DNA from: Pantoea cypripedii
Lineage (GTDB): Bacteria; Pseudomonadota; Gammaproteobacteria; Enterobacterales; Enterobacteriaceae
Assembly (NCBI RefSeq): GCF_002095535.1
Contig: NZ_MLJI01000001.1
Coordinates: 1,291,832-1,355,831 of the forward strand
DNA: 64,000 nucleotides
Direction of reading: 5' to 3'
This document shows positions 39,119 to 47,654 of the stretch, one piece after another (positions within the stretch are counted from its first letter, which is position 1; every line of letters begins with the position of its first letter). Below the pieces are notes generated by a model. It had not been told where the DNA came from. It did no database searches and worked only from the letters and a program-made list of their open reading frames with translations. The position numbers and the translations under genes were made by a program.

Positions 39119-39652
39119 ATGTCCGCCATAGAAGTTATTCTCGTCGACCACCTCGATCGTCCCACCGGCAAGATGGAAAAGCTGGAAGTTCATGAAAAAG
39201 GATTACTGCATCGCGCGGTAACGGTTTACGTATTTAACTCGCGGCATGAACTGCTACTGCAACGACGTGCCAGTGGTAAATATCACTGCGGTGGATTATG
39301 GAGCAATACCTGTTGCGGTCATCCCTATCCACAGGAATCGACGCGTGCTGCTGCGGAGCGCCGTTTGCGCGAAGAGATGGGGCTGACGCTGACGCTGACC
39401 CCGGTATTTGAACTGAGCTATAACCTGCCGCTCAGTAATGGCCTGACCGAACATGAATATGGTCACGTGTTTTTTGCCATCAGCGACGAGCAGCCCGAGT
39501 TAAACCCGGAAGAAGCCGACGCCTGGTGCTACCGTTCTGTGGCGCAAATCCAGCAGGAAATCGCCCAGCAACCGGCGCAGTTCACTCCGTGGTTTCTCTA
39601 CACCTTCGCGCGTATTCCCGCCACGCTGGACGCTTTTCAGATCACGGCCTGA
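39119..39652 (+). CDS. idi: Isopentenyl-diphosphate delta-isomerase type 1
   Basis: Interconverts isopentenyl and dimethylallyl diphosphate in isoprenoid synthesis. A 177-residue Nudix-fold protein with the catalytic Cys in NTCCGHP, the Nudix-like RRLREEMG, and EHEYGH with the catalytic Glu. GAAGGAG precedes the ATG. Upstream, at 39024-39036, TTCCGT-T-ACGGAA forms a small perfect inverted repeat that might be regulatory. Not linked to a carotenoid cluster in this window. Confidence 0.95.
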   Translation: MSAIEVILVDHLDRPTGKMEKLEVHEKGLLHRAVTVYVFNSRHELLLQRRASGKYHCGGLWSNTCCGHPYPQESTRAAAERRLREEMGLTLTLTPVFELSYNLPLSNGLTEHEYGHVFFAISDEQPELNPEEADAWCYRSVAQIQQEIAQQPAQFTPWFLYTFARIPATLDAFQITA

Positions 39653-39670
39653 TCGGCTTCGGTCAGGTAA

Positions 39671-39688
39671 GGCGCGATAAATCGCGCC
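39671..39688. repeat. Single short copy of the palindromic repeat
   Basis: GGCGCGATAAATCGCGCC is a perfect inverted repeat lying between convergent idi and the broken MFS gene. It lacks the CGCTAC flank of most copies. Confidence 0.75.
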
Positions 39689-40430
39689 CTTATGGTTACT
39701 GGCCGGTAAAATCCTCGGCATCCACATCGTAACCCGACGGCTCCCAGCGAATCGCCAGCAGTGCCAGCAATCCGATCAGCGGTGCCAGGAAGATCACCCA
39801 GAACACGCCAGTGCCAAACGCCGCGACCAGCAGCGGGAACACAAACAGCGACACGGTGGAGCTGCCACGCATCAGTGTCTGGTTAAAGCCAACGCCCACG
39901 CCACGCAGTGATGCCGGATAGCTCAGGGAAGCAAAGGTCATGGTGTGTGATCCTGGACCAAAACCCTGACCAAACAGGAACAGTGCCAGCATGGCAATCG
40001 CCAGGGCCGCCTGTTCGCCACCTTCCGGACGCCCAATCAATGCCAGCCCCAGTAGCGCCACGCACTGCAAGCTATATCCCGTCACCGACATCTTCCACGC
40101 GCCGAGACGCGGTACCAGACGCACCGCCAGCAAACCACCGACAAAGGCAAACAACAGGTTCAGCGCCAGCGACACCAGGATGGTGGTCAGCATCGACTGG
40201 GCAAAGAAGCTGGAGATAATCACCGGCAGACCAAACGCCACCGCGTTGTAGGCGAAGGAGGAGGCGATGGAGGTCACGGTCGCGAGGATGGTGCGACGAC
40301 GATATACCCCCTGCAACAATGCCCCGTAGTTGCGCCAGCTGGCTTTGCGAACGGTCGGTTGCTGGCTTAGGTCAGCATCTTCCGCCACACGGGCATTGAT
40401 GTTGTAGGAGCGGCGTAAAATTTCCGCAGC

Positions 40431-40664
40431 CCCGTTCAGGTTGCCCTGATTGGCAGCCCAGATTGGAGATTCGCTCATATAGCGGCTGCGGATGGCAATG
40501 ATCAGCAGTGCAGGCACAGCACCGAAGCCGAGAATCAGACGCCACAGCCAGCCGGTATGGCTTTCCGGCAGTACCGCGTACAGCAGCAACACCAACAGAT
40601 AGGAGATGCTGATCGCCGCATACCAGGTGGGACACCACATCGCCACGCTGGCGGCTTTATTGCC
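40431..40664. repeat. 234-bp exact direct repeat, copy A
   Basis: Identical, base for base as far as I can compare, to 40806-41039. It encodes the 78 MFS residues ending NQGNLNG. The offset between copies is 375 bp (125 codons). Confidence 0.95.
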
Positions 40665-40678
40665 TAGCTAGCTAGGCA
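40661..40678. other. 18-bp perfect palindrome at the insert junction
   Basis: TGCCTAGCTAGCTAGGCA is its own reverse complement and covers the left junction of the 141-bp insert (first four bases belong to copy A). It contains three overlapping CTAG tetramers, which are rare in enterobacterial DNA, and gives stop codons in all three frames. Confidence 0.9.
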
Positions 40679-40805
40679 TCGCCTCCATACTCATGCCTTC
40701 AATCAGCCGTAATGAAGCCAATGATTTCCGCGAGTTAGCGATTTTTAAAAGCGGCGTCACATTGTAAAGGCCGTAGCGGCGCGATTTATCGCGCGGGTTT
40801 TAACA
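40665..40805. other. 141-bp foreign insert within the MFS gene
   Basis: This stretch is not MFS sequence. It begins with the CTAG palindrome and contains a standard palindromic repeat copy at 40773-40794. On the minus strand an open frame without a clear start reads ...KIANSRKSLASLRLIEG..., ending at the TAG of the palindrome; it resembles the tail of a gene but I do not recognise it. No transposase or terminal inverted repeats. Confidence 0.75.
40773..40794 (-). repeat. Palindromic repeat copy inside the MFS insert
   Basis: GTAGCGGCGCGATTTATCGCGC, an exact standard copy. It is the only copy of the family in this window that interrupts a protein-coding gene. Confidence 0.9.
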
Positions 40806-41039
40806 CCCGTTCAGGTTGCCCTGATTGGCAGCCCAGATTGGAGATTCGCTCATATAGCGGCTGCGGATGGCAATGATCAGCAGTGCAGGCACAGCACCGA
40901 AGCCGAGAATCAGACGCCACAGCCAGCCGGTATGGCTTTCCGGCAGTACCGCGTACAGCAGCAACACCAACAGATAGGAGATGCTGATCGCCGCATACCA
41001 GGTGGGACACCACATCGCCACGCTGGCGGCTTTATTGCC
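40806..41039. repeat. 234-bp exact direct repeat, copy B
   Basis: Partner of 40431-40664, in the 5' half of the disrupted MFS gene, continuous with the intact upstream coding sequence. Confidence 0.95.
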
Positions 41040-41617
41040 CTGGCCGCGCAGTTTCGAGAACTCAGCAAGAAACGCCATCGCTACCGGCAAATCGATACCC
41101 ACACCGAGACCCATGACGAAGCGCGCACCGCCCAGCACATATTCGTTGGGCGCAAAGGCACAGGCCAGCGCCGCCACCACAAAGAAGAACATATCCGCCA
41201 TAAACACGCGGTAACGGCCAATTTTATCGGTGAGATAGCCGCCAATCAGCGCACCGACGATGGCACCGAAGGTAATAGCTGCCGCCACCATCCCGGTTCC
41301 GGCCGGTGTCAGCTGAAATTCGCGTGCGACATCTTTGATGCCGAACGCCAGCGCCCCAAGGTCGTAGGCGTCGAGAAACACCCCGCCTAGCGCGATGGCG
41401 ATGACGATGCGTGCGTTGCTACGAGACTGCTCGCTGTTATTCACCAGGCTGGTGACATCGGCCGCACTGCGGATCCACTGCGTCTCACCCTGAGGTTGAT
41501 TCCCTGCCAGCGCCACATGGGCGGGAGAAGTTAAGTCGGACATGATGTTGTTGTCTGTATTTTTGTTGGTATGGGGGATATGAGAATAATCCTCAGTTCG
41601 CTACTGAAAAATTCCAT

Positions 41618-41647
41618 TTGGTTATAAGTGCAACGAATTGGTTATAA
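41618..41647. promoter_or_regulatory. Direct repeat operator candidate (TTGGTTATAA x2)
   Basis: TTGGTTATAA occurs at 41618-41627 and 41638-41647, exactly 20 bases apart, or two helical turns. It lies 75-105 bases upstream of the MFS gene on its promoter side and 130 bases before osmF. Tandem sites in phase suggest a regulator binding as two dimers on one face; the regulator is unknown. Confidence 0.5.
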
Positions 41648-41774
41648 CTGATTTGAAATGGCTAGCAGAAATTGAGCGAAGTGAAAGCCCCTGGCGCACT
41701 TGACCGCGCCCATCCCGGTTCGCCAGGCTACGCTTGTAACTCAACATACGATAACAATACCGAGGGTGAACGGC

Positions 41775-42683
41775 ATGATTAAGCAGGGTTTACTGGGACT
41801 GATAGCATTGGCAATGAGTGTTGGCGCAGCGCAAGCGGCGGATCCGGTGCGGGTGGGATCGAAGATTGATACCGAAGGTTCGCTGCTCGGGAATATTATT
41901 TTGCAGGTGCTGAACAAGCATGGGGTGCCGACAGTTAACAAAATTCAGCTCGGCACCACCCAGGTGGTACGCGGTGCGATTACCGCCGGGGCGCTGGATA
42001 TCTATCCTGAATACACCGGTAACGGGGCGTTTTTCTTTAATGATGAGAAAGATCCGGCGTGGAAGAATGCGCAGCAGGGCTATGAGAAGGTCAAAACCCT
42101 GGATGCAGAAAAAAACCATCTGATCTGGCTGACTCCCGCACCTGCCAACAACACCTGGACCATCGCGGTACGCAGCGATGTCGCTGAGAAAAACCAACTC
42201 ACCTCGCTGGCGGATTTGAGCCAGTATCTGAGAAAAGGGGGCACCTTCAAACTGGCGGCCTCGGCAGAATTTATTGAGCGCAGCGATGCGTTACCGGCGT
42301 TTGAAAAAGCCTATGATTTCAAACTTGATCAGTCACAGCTACTGTCGCTGGCGGGCGGCGATACCGCAGTGACCATCAAAGCGGCAGCGCAGCAAACCTC
42401 CGGGGTCAATGCGGCGATGGCCTACGGCACTGACGGCCCGGTTGCGGCGTTGGGGCTACAAACGTTGACCGATCCAAAAGGGGTACAGCCGATTTACGCG
42501 CCTACCCCGGTGATCCGTGATGTGGTGCTGAAACAGTATCCTGAGATTGCCAACTGGTTGCAGCCGGTGTTCAGCAAACTTGATGAAAAGACACTGCAAC
42601 AGCTTAACGCGCAGATCGCGGTGGATGGACAGGATGCCAGCCAGGTGGCTAAAGCGTGGCTACAGCAGAATAAGTTGCTGTAA
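41775..42683 (+). CDS. osmF: Osmoprotectant ABC importer substrate-binding protein OsmF
   Basis: Periplasmic binding protein of the OsmF-YehYXW importer, a choline/glycine-betaine-type system of low affinity. 302 residues with a signal peptide ending AQA|ADP. The mature protein follows E. coli OsmF closely: VGSKIDTEG.LLGNIILQVL, ITAGALDIYPEYTGNGAFFF, LIWLTPAPANNTWTIAVR. The start at 41775 gives a standard signal peptide. In E. coli it is RpoS- and osmotically induced. First gene of osmF-yehY-yehX-yehW. Confidence 0.94.
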   Translation: MIKQGLLGLIALAMSVGAAQAADPVRVGSKIDTEGSLLGNIILQVLNKHGVPTVNKIQLGTTQVVRGAITAGALDIYPEYTGNGAFFFNDEKDPAWKNAQQGYEKVKTLDAEKNHLIWLTPAPANNTWTIAVRSDVAEKNQLTSLADLSQYLRKGGTFKLAASAEFIERSDALPAFEKAYDFKLDQSQLLSLAGGDTAVTIKAAAQQTSGVNAAMAYGTDGPVAALGLQTLTDPKGVQPIYAPTPVIRDVVLKQYPEIANWLQPVFSKLDEKTLQQLNAQIAVDGQDASQVAKAWLQQNKLL

Positions 42684-42686
42684 CGC

Positions 42687-43853
42687 GTGGTATTTTTCAC
42701 CGAACGACCGCGCCAGCAACCGGTGATCCTACTGCTGGTGGTGCTGTTAAGCCTGGCGTTTGCCACATTGCCGCTACTCAGTTATGCCGCGAATCGGCTG
42801 GTGTCAGGCCAGCCGCTGTTGCTGTGGCAGATCCCGCTGGGAGGAGGGTTACTGCTCCCGTTGCTGGCGCTGTGGCTATTGTTATGGTGTCCGCCCGGTC
42901 GCCGCACCGCGTTGCTGCTGCTGGTGAGTGCTGAATGCCTGTTTACGCTGCTGATCTGGCTGGGCGGGCATCAGGCGACGCTCCTGGCGCAGACTGGTAG
43001 CCGATTGGCGCGCACCGCTTTTGGCAGCGGATTATGGAGCGCGGCGGCCCTGTCTCTGCTGCTGGCGGCCGAAGCGGTGCGTCAGCTCAGTCAACAGACC
43101 ATCGGGCGCATCCTGCTTAACCTGCAAATGTGGTTGTTACCGCTTGGTCTGTTGCTGAGCGGCCATCTCAACCAGCTTTCCCTGCTAAAAGAGTATGCCA
43201 ACCGCAGTGCCACCTTTGACGCCGCCTTCAGCCAGCATTTGACCTTGCTTGGCGGCACGCTGCTGCCGACGCTGTTGATTGGCCTGCCGCTCGGTATCCT
43301 CATTGCCCGACGCACGCGCTGGCAGCAGGCGGCTTTTAGCGTGCTGAACCTGATTCAAACCATCCCCTCGGTAGCGCTGTTTGGCCTGTTGATTGCGCCG
43401 CTGGCCGGGCTGGCCGCCCATTTCCCGGTTCTCGGGCGCTGGGGCATCGCCGGTATTGGCATGGCACCGGCGCTGATTGCGCTGGTGCTGTATGCGTTGC
43501 TGCCGCTGGTGCGCAGCGTGGTGGCGGGTCTGCAACAGGTGCCGCCAGAGGTACGGGAAACGGCGCGCGGTATGGGGATGAGTCGCTGGCAACAGTTCTG
43601 GCATGCGGAACTGCCGCTGGCACTGCCGGTGTGGCTGTCCGGGTTGCGGGTGGTGGTGGTACAGACGCTGGGGCTGGCGGTGGTTGCGGCGCTGATTGGT
43701 GCGGGGGGTTTTGGCGCCATTCTGTTTCAGGGGTTGCTGAGTAGCGCCCTGGATTTGGTGCTGCTGGGGGTGATCCCGGTGGTGGCGCTGGCGGTGATCG
43801 CCGATGCGCTGCTGCGTTTAGTGGCGGTACTGCTGGAGAAACAACATGATTGA
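42687..43853 (+). CDS. yehY: Osmoprotectant ABC importer permease YehY
   Basis: Membrane permease of 388 residues with about nine hydrophobic segments. The ABC permease (EAA) loop reads ETARGMGMSRWQQFWHAELPLALPVWLSGLR. An extra hydrophobic N-terminal region (first 180 residues) precedes the conserved core, as in YehY. The start is a GTG at 42687, three bases after osmF. Its last 8 bases overlap yehX. Confidence 0.92.
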   Translation: MVFFTERPRQQPVILLLVVLLSLAFATLPLLSYAANRLVSGQPLLLWQIPLGGGLLLPLLALWLLLWCPPGRRTALLLLVSAECLFTLLIWLGGHQATLLAQTGSRLARTAFGSGLWSAAALSLLLAAEAVRQLSQQTIGRILLNLQMWLLPLGLLLSGHLNQLSLLKEYANRSATFDAAFSQHLTLLGGTLLPTLLIGLPLGILIARRTRWQQAAFSVLNLIQTIPSVALFGLLIAPLAGLAAHFPVLGRWGIAGIGMAPALIALVLYALLPLVRSVVAGLQQVPPEVRETARGMGMSRWQQFWHAELPLALPVWLSGLRVVVVQTLGLAVVAALIGAGGFGAILFQGLLSSALDLVLLGVIPVVALAVIADALLRLVAVLLEKQHD

Positions 43854-44781
43854 ATTTCATCAGGTAAATAAAATCTTCGACGGCAAAGCGGCGGTACGTG
43901 ATCTGTCGCTGCATATCGCCAAAGGGAGCTTTACGGTGCTGATTGGCACCTCCGGTTCCGGTAAATCCACCACGCTGAAAATGATCAACCGGCTGGTCGA
44001 GCACGACAGCGGGGAAATTCGCTTTGCCGGTGAGGCGATTGAACGCATGGATGCGCGTGCGTTGCGGCGGCGCATCGGCTATGCCATTCAGTCCATCGGC
44101 TTGTTTCCGCACTGGAGCGTGGCGAAAAACATCGCTACCGTGCCGTCGTTGCTGGGCTGGCCGCAGGCGCGCATTCGCGAGCGCGTGGCGGAACTACTGG
44201 CGCTGCTGAATCTGGACCCGCATCTGTCCACCCGCTATCCGCATCAGCTATCTGGCGGGCAGCAGCAGCGTGTCGGGGTGGCGCGTGCGCTGGCGGCGGA
44301 CCCCGAGTTATTGCTGATGGATGAGCCGTTCGGTGCGCTCGACCCGGTGAACCGGCAGGCTCTGCAACAGGAGATGCTGCGCATTCATCGGCTGTCCGGC
44401 CGCACTATCGTGCTGGTGACGCACGATATCGACGAGGCGCTGACGCTGGCAGATCATCTGGTGCTGATGGATGGCGGAGAGATTGTGCAGCAGGGCAAAC
44501 CGATCGAACTGCTGACTCAGCCCGCCAGCGATTTTGCGCGCGAATTTTTCGGTCACAGCGAACTCGGTGTGCGGTTGCTGGCACTGGGACGGGCCGGGAA
44601 CGCGGTACGGCGCGGGGAATGGCTGGAGGCGGAGCCGATCGCCGCGGCGCTCACGCTGCGCGAGGCGCTGTCGCAGTTCATTGCCCGACGTACCGACAAG
44701 CTGCCGGTGGTCGATCAGCATCAGCAACCGCTTGGGGTACTGCATTTTAGCGATCTGCTGCACCAGCGCGAGGCGGGCTGA
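43846..44781 (+). CDS. yehX: Osmoprotectant ABC importer ATPase YehX
   Basis: Nucleotide-binding subunit of 311 residues: Walker [10 protein letters not shown] (about 36-44), ABC signature [15 protein letters not shown], Walker [13 protein letters not shown] and switch His in LVTHDIDEA. The C-terminal 60 residues ([20 protein letters not shown]) look like one partial CBS-type regulatory unit, common in OpuA-like ATPases. Overlaps yehY and shares one base with yehW. Confidence 0.95.
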   Translation: MIEFHQVNKIFDGKAAVRDLSLHIAKGSFTVLIGTSGSGKSTTLKMINRLVEHDSGEIRFAGEAIERMDARALRRRIGYAIQSIGLFPHWSVAKNIATVPSLLGWPQARIRERVAELLALLNLDPHLSTRYPHQLSGGQQQRVGVARALAADPELLLMDEPFGALDPVNRQALQQEMLRIHRLSGRTIVLVTHDIDEALTLADHLVLMDGGEIVQQGKPIELLTQPASDFAREFFGHSELGVRLLALGRAGNAVRRGEWLEAEPIAAALTLREALSQFIARRTDKLPVVDQHQQPLGVLHFSDLLHQREAG

Positions 44782-45512
44782 TGAGCTGGCTCAAAGATCC
44801 GCTGAGCTGGCTGCTGGCGCTATTTCTGTTGCTACTGTGGGGATTGCCGCACAGCGCGCCGCTGTTTAGCGCCTGGTTTCCGCAGCTGGAGCGGCCTTTA
44901 TATCAGCAGGACAGTTTCTGGCGACTGGCACTGGCGCATTTGTGGCTGGTGGTCAGCGCCAGCGTGCTGGCGATTGTGGTCGGGGTGAGCTGCGCGGTGT
45001 TTGCTACACGCCAGAGCGGACGGGCCTTTCGCCCACTGCTGGAAACGCTGGCCGCCGCCGGGCAGACTTTTCCGCCGGTGGCGGTGCTGGCCATCGCGGT
45101 GCCGGTGATGGGGTTTGGCGCGCTGCCTGCGGTGATCGCGTTGTTTCTGTATGGATTGTTGCCGATTTTGCAGGGCACCCTCGCCGGGTTGGATAGCGTA
45201 CCCGCCAGCAATCGCGAAATCGCCACCGGTCTTGGCATGGGGCCATGGCGGCGTTTATGGCAAATTGAGCTGGCACTGGCTGCGCCGGTGATCATGGCCG
45301 GGATACGGACTTCGGTGATGATCAACATTGGTACGGCGGCGATTGCGTCAACAGTTGGCGCGGAAAGCCTGGGATCGCCGGTGATCATCGGACTGAGCGG
45401 TTTCAACACCGCCTATATCATTCAGGGGGCGGTGCTGGTGGCGTTACTGGCGCTGGTGTGCGATCGCGCGCTGGAGCGGTTGCAGCGCTGGCTTAGTTGG
45501 CGTGAAGGATAA
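44781..45512 (+). CDS. yehW: Osmoprotectant ABC importer permease YehW
   Basis: Second permease, 243 residues, with about six membrane segments and an EAA loop [35 protein letters not shown]. Start overlaps the yehX stop (TGATG). Its 3' end overlaps the convergent small gene yohO by 20 bases. Confidence 0.94.
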   Translation: MSWLKDPLSWLLALFLLLLWGLPHSAPLFSAWFPQLERPLYQQDSFWRLALAHLWLVVSASVLAIVVGVSCAVFATRQSGRAFRPLLETLAAAGQTFPPVAVLAIAVPVMGFGALPAVIALFLYGLLPILQGTLAGLDSVPASNREIATGLGMGPWRRLWQIELALAAPVIMAGIRTSVMINIGTAAIASTVGAESLGSPVIIGLSGFNTAYIIQGAVLVALLALVCDRALERLQRWLSWREG

Positions 45513-45600
45513 GACTGTAGCCAACCAGCATCAGGCCGCCCATACCACCGAGCGCCATTACGGCAAACAGGGTGGAGATGAAGATTTTTTGCCAGTTCAT
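45493..45600 (-). CDS. yohO: Small membrane protein YohO
   Basis: A 35-residue one-helix protein: [20 protein letters not shown]..., ending HAN. It resembles E. coli YohO in length, in the MALGG.GG..L.GY motif and in position between yehW and mlrA. AGG lies eight bases upstream of the ATG. Its function is unknown. Too short for ordinary ORF calling but well supported by conservation of place and pattern. Confidence 0.82.
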   Translation of the reverse strand: MNWQKIFISTLFAVMALGGMGGLMLVGYSLILHAN

Positions 45601-45678
45601 GTCGAAACCTGAAAAAAGTCATGGAGGGCGGCATGATAACGCGCACATCCGCCGAGGCAAAGGCCGATGTGTGCGTTT

Positions 45679-46416
45679 TTACTGCGTTGGGTCGTGCAGA
45701 TGGATATTAAAGCCCTGCGCCTGCCAGTGTTCCAGCTGTTCATGCTGACGGCGGGTCAGTTTTTTTCCCGTCCAGACAAACAGATTCTGGCCGGGAAACA
45801 ACTCCGGGCGCGGCAGTTCCAGCGGTTCTGCCAGCACATCCATCCGCCATCCCAGCTGCGACAGCCGCCAGGCTTCCAGCCAGATGCGCGTGCGATCCTC
45901 CACGCCCCAGCCGATCATCAGCGCATCTTTCCCGGCTTTTTTACGTGAACCGGTGAGGCAAAACGCCACGTAGTCAATTAACGCGCCATCCAGCAGGCTA
46001 CACATGGTGCGTGCGGTGTTCTGATCCAGCCCAAGTCGCTGGCGCACCGGCACAATGACGTGATCGATCAGCGCATCCACCGGGTGTTCACGCCCGATGG
46101 TGGCGATTTTGGCCCGCAGCTTGGAGGGTCTGACATGGCGCAACACGCTCATCAGCTCTTCCTGCAACGTGTTCCAGCCGTCATGCACATTGACGCTTTC
46201 CCCTTCGAGCAGGGCTTTCACCTTACCCACGGGCACGCCGCTTTCTATCCAGCGCTTGATCTCTTCAATGCGCTGAACATCTTCATCATCAAACTGTCGG
46301 TGACCGCCTTCGGTGCGCTGGGGCTTTAACAGACCGTAACGTCGCTGCCATGCGCGAAGTGTTACCGGATTGATTCCACAGCGTTCGGCAACGTCACCGA
46401 TACTGTATAAGGCCAT
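45679..46416 (-). CDS. mlrA: MerR-family regulator MlrA
   Basis: Transcription activator of csgD, and hence of curli and biofilm matrix, in E. coli. 245 residues: an N-terminal MerR helix-turn-helix ([29 protein letters not shown]), then a large C-terminal domain related to B12-binding folds but lacking the cobalamin His motif. The ATG at 46416 matches the family; the frame extends to 46467 without support. Minus-strand TTGTAC (complement of 46472-46477), 17 bases and TATGGT (complement of 46449-46454) make a likely promoter. Confidence 0.94.
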   Translation of the reverse strand: MALYSIGDVAERCGINPVTLRAWQRRYGLLKPQRTEGGHRQFDDEDVQRIEEIKRWIESGVPVGKVKALLEGESVNVHDGWNTLQEELMSVLRHVRPSKLRAKIATIGREHPVDALIDHVIVPVRQRLGLDQNTARTMCSLLDGALIDYVAFCLTGSRKKAGKDALMIGWGVEDRTRIWLEAWRLSQLGWRMDVLAEPLELPRPELFPGQNLFVWTGKKLTRRQHEQLEHWQAQGFNIHLHDPTQ

Positions 46417-46466
46417 ATCTTCCTCAATATACTGACCTGCGATGCCACACCATAACTGTGGTTGCA

Positions 46467-46499
46467 AACTTGTACAATGATTTTTTCTTTGTACAAGTT
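46467..46499. promoter_or_regulatory. Inverted repeat in the mlrA promoter
   Basis: AACTTGTACAA (46467-46477), 11 T-rich bases, TTGTACAAGTT (46489-46499): perfect 11-bp arms, each containing the self-palindrome TTGTACAA. The left arm contains the -35 of the likely mlrA promoter, so occupancy would be expected to affect mlrA. Confidence 0.65.
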
Positions 46500-46525
46500 G
46501 ACGCGGGTCATGTTTTCAGGCTTTA

Positions 46526-46559
46526 TCTCACATATGAGAAATTTAATCCATATGTGAGA
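46526..46559. promoter_or_regulatory. Inverted-repeat operator before the Xre-cupin gene
   Basis: TCTCACATATG (46526-46536), 12 bases, CATATGTGAGA (46549-46559): perfect 11-bp arms ending seven bases before the Xre-cupin start. The position strongly suggests autorepression of that gene. Confidence 0.7.
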
Positions 46560-46566
46560 GGTTATC

Positions 46567-47130
46567 ATGTCTGAACCGGATACCGAAGACCGTCTGGCCG
46601 CACGTCTGGCGGAATTACGCCTGCAACGCGGCTGGTCGCTGGATGAACTGGCGATGGCCACCGGCATCAGTCGGGCGACATTGTCGCGCATTGAGCGCGC
46701 GGAGACCAGCCCAACGGCAGCGTTGCTTAACCGGCTCTGCGTTGCCTACGGTCTCACCATGTCGCGTTTACTGAGTGAGGTCGAGGAGGACGCGCTGCTG
46801 CTGCTGACAGCCGAACAGCAGCCGGTGTGGATTGATGAGCAGAGCGGCTTTCAGCGCCGCAACGTTTCGCCACCTGCTTCTCATTTTAGAGCAGAAATGG
46901 TGGAAGCGGTGCTGCAACCTGGTGCGCAAATCGATTATGACGCCCCGCCGGTGCAGGGGCTGGAGCAGCATATCTGGTTACAATCCGGTGAACTGACCAT
47001 CACCATGGAATCGCAAAGCTGGACCTTACAGGCCGGCGACTGCCTGCGCTTTCATCTGACCGGCAAATCTTCCTTTACTGCGCATCCGCAGGGCGGGGCA
47101 CGTTACATTCTGGTGGTATGCAAACCATGA
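46567..47130 (+). CDS. Xre-family regulator with cupin domain
   Basis: A 187-residue regulator: an N-terminal Xre helix-turn-helix (LRLQRGWSLDELAMATGISRATLSRIERAETSPTAALLNRL, about 17-57) and a C-terminal cupin sensor (about 110-185). Such proteins usually sense a small ligand and control neighbouring metabolic or acetyltransferase genes. Translation is coupled to the next gene by an ATGA overlap. A perfect inverted repeat overlaps its promoter. Confidence 0.9.
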   Translation: MSEPDTEDRLAARLAELRLQRGWSLDELAMATGISRATLSRIERAETSPTAALLNRLCVAYGLTMSRLLSEVEEDALLLLTAEQQPVWIDEQSGFQRRNVSPPASHFRAEMVEAVLQPGAQIDYDAPPVQGLEQHIWLQSGELTITMESQSWTLQAGDCLRFHLTGKSSFTAHPQGGARYILVVCKP

Positions 47131-47654
47131 TTGAGATCGAACAGCTCAGCGCCAGCCAGGCGCAACCCCTGATTGGCGCGTTGTGTGATGTTTTACAGGG
47201 CTGCGTGGCAGATGGGGCCAGCGTGGGTTTTATCGACGCCAGCGATCGGGCGGTGATTGAACGTTTCTGGCAGGACAAAATTTTCAGCCTGGCCAGTGGC
47301 GATAATCAGCTGCTGGTGGCGCGTCTGCACGGTGCGATCGTGGCAACGGTGATGGTGGGCTATAGCGCGATGCCCAATGGTCGTCACCGTGCCGAGATCA
47401 GCAAATTGCTGGTGCATCCGCGCGCCCGTCGTCAGGGTATTGCCCGACGCCTGATGCAGCAGGCAGAACAACTGGCGGCAGATAAAGGGAAAACCTTGCT
47501 GGTGCTGGATACGCGTAGCGGTGATGTGGCGACGGCTCTCTATCTGTCGCTTGACTGGCAGATTGCCGGTTCCATTCCGTACTATGCCGAATCGACGGAA
47601 GGCGTACTGGATGCCACCACTGTGATGTTTAAGACGCTGCGGGCACCCGCATGA
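47127..47654 (+). CDS. GNAT-family N-acetyltransferase
   Basis: A 175-residue GNAT protein. The acetyl-CoA loop is visible in ISKLLVHPRARRQGIARRLMQQAE and the beta-bulge in LLVLDTRSGDVATALYLSLDWQ. Start taken at 47127 (ATGA overlap with the regulator stop); an ATG three codons earlier is possible. Substrate unknown, perhaps the ligand of the Xre-cupin regulator (inference). Confidence 0.88.
   Translation: MIEIEQLSASQAQPLIGALCDVLQGCVADGASVGFIDASDRAVIERFWQDKIFSLASGDNQLLVARLHGAIVATVMVGYSAMPNGRHRAEISKLLVHPRARRQGIARRLMQQAEQLAADKGKTLLVLDTRSGDVATALYLSLDWQIAGSIPYYAESTEGVLDATTVMFKTLRAPA

Larger units (their letters stand above)
39696..41543 (-). pseudogene. MFS transporter, disrupted by a 375-bp insertion/duplication
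   Basis: An intact version would be a 490-residue sugar-porter-type MFS carrier (start MSDLTSPAHVALAGN at 41543, motif GGYLTDKIGRYR). Reading breaks after NQGNLNG at 40806, where a cysteine and stop follow. The gene resumes with the same 78 codons at 40664. The extra DNA is 375 bp: a 234-bp exact duplication plus a 141-bp foreign stretch with in-frame stops. Removing it restores one frame. The 5' fragment (40800-41543) and 3' fragment (39696-40664) would each give only half a transporter. Substrate unassigned; ShiA/YaaU-like. Confidence 0.88.

Noticed and set aside
39119..39652. Carotenoid cluster marked by idi
   Set aside because: No crt genes lie on either side; idi is alone.
39696..41543. 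Two separate small MFS genes
   Set aside because: Fragments share an identical 234-bp segment and join into one full-length carrier when the 375-bp insertion is removed.
39696..41543. Insertion sequence within the MFS gene
   Set aside because: The 141-bp insert has no transposase, no terminal inverted repeats, and the flanking duplication (234 bp) is far longer than IS target duplications.
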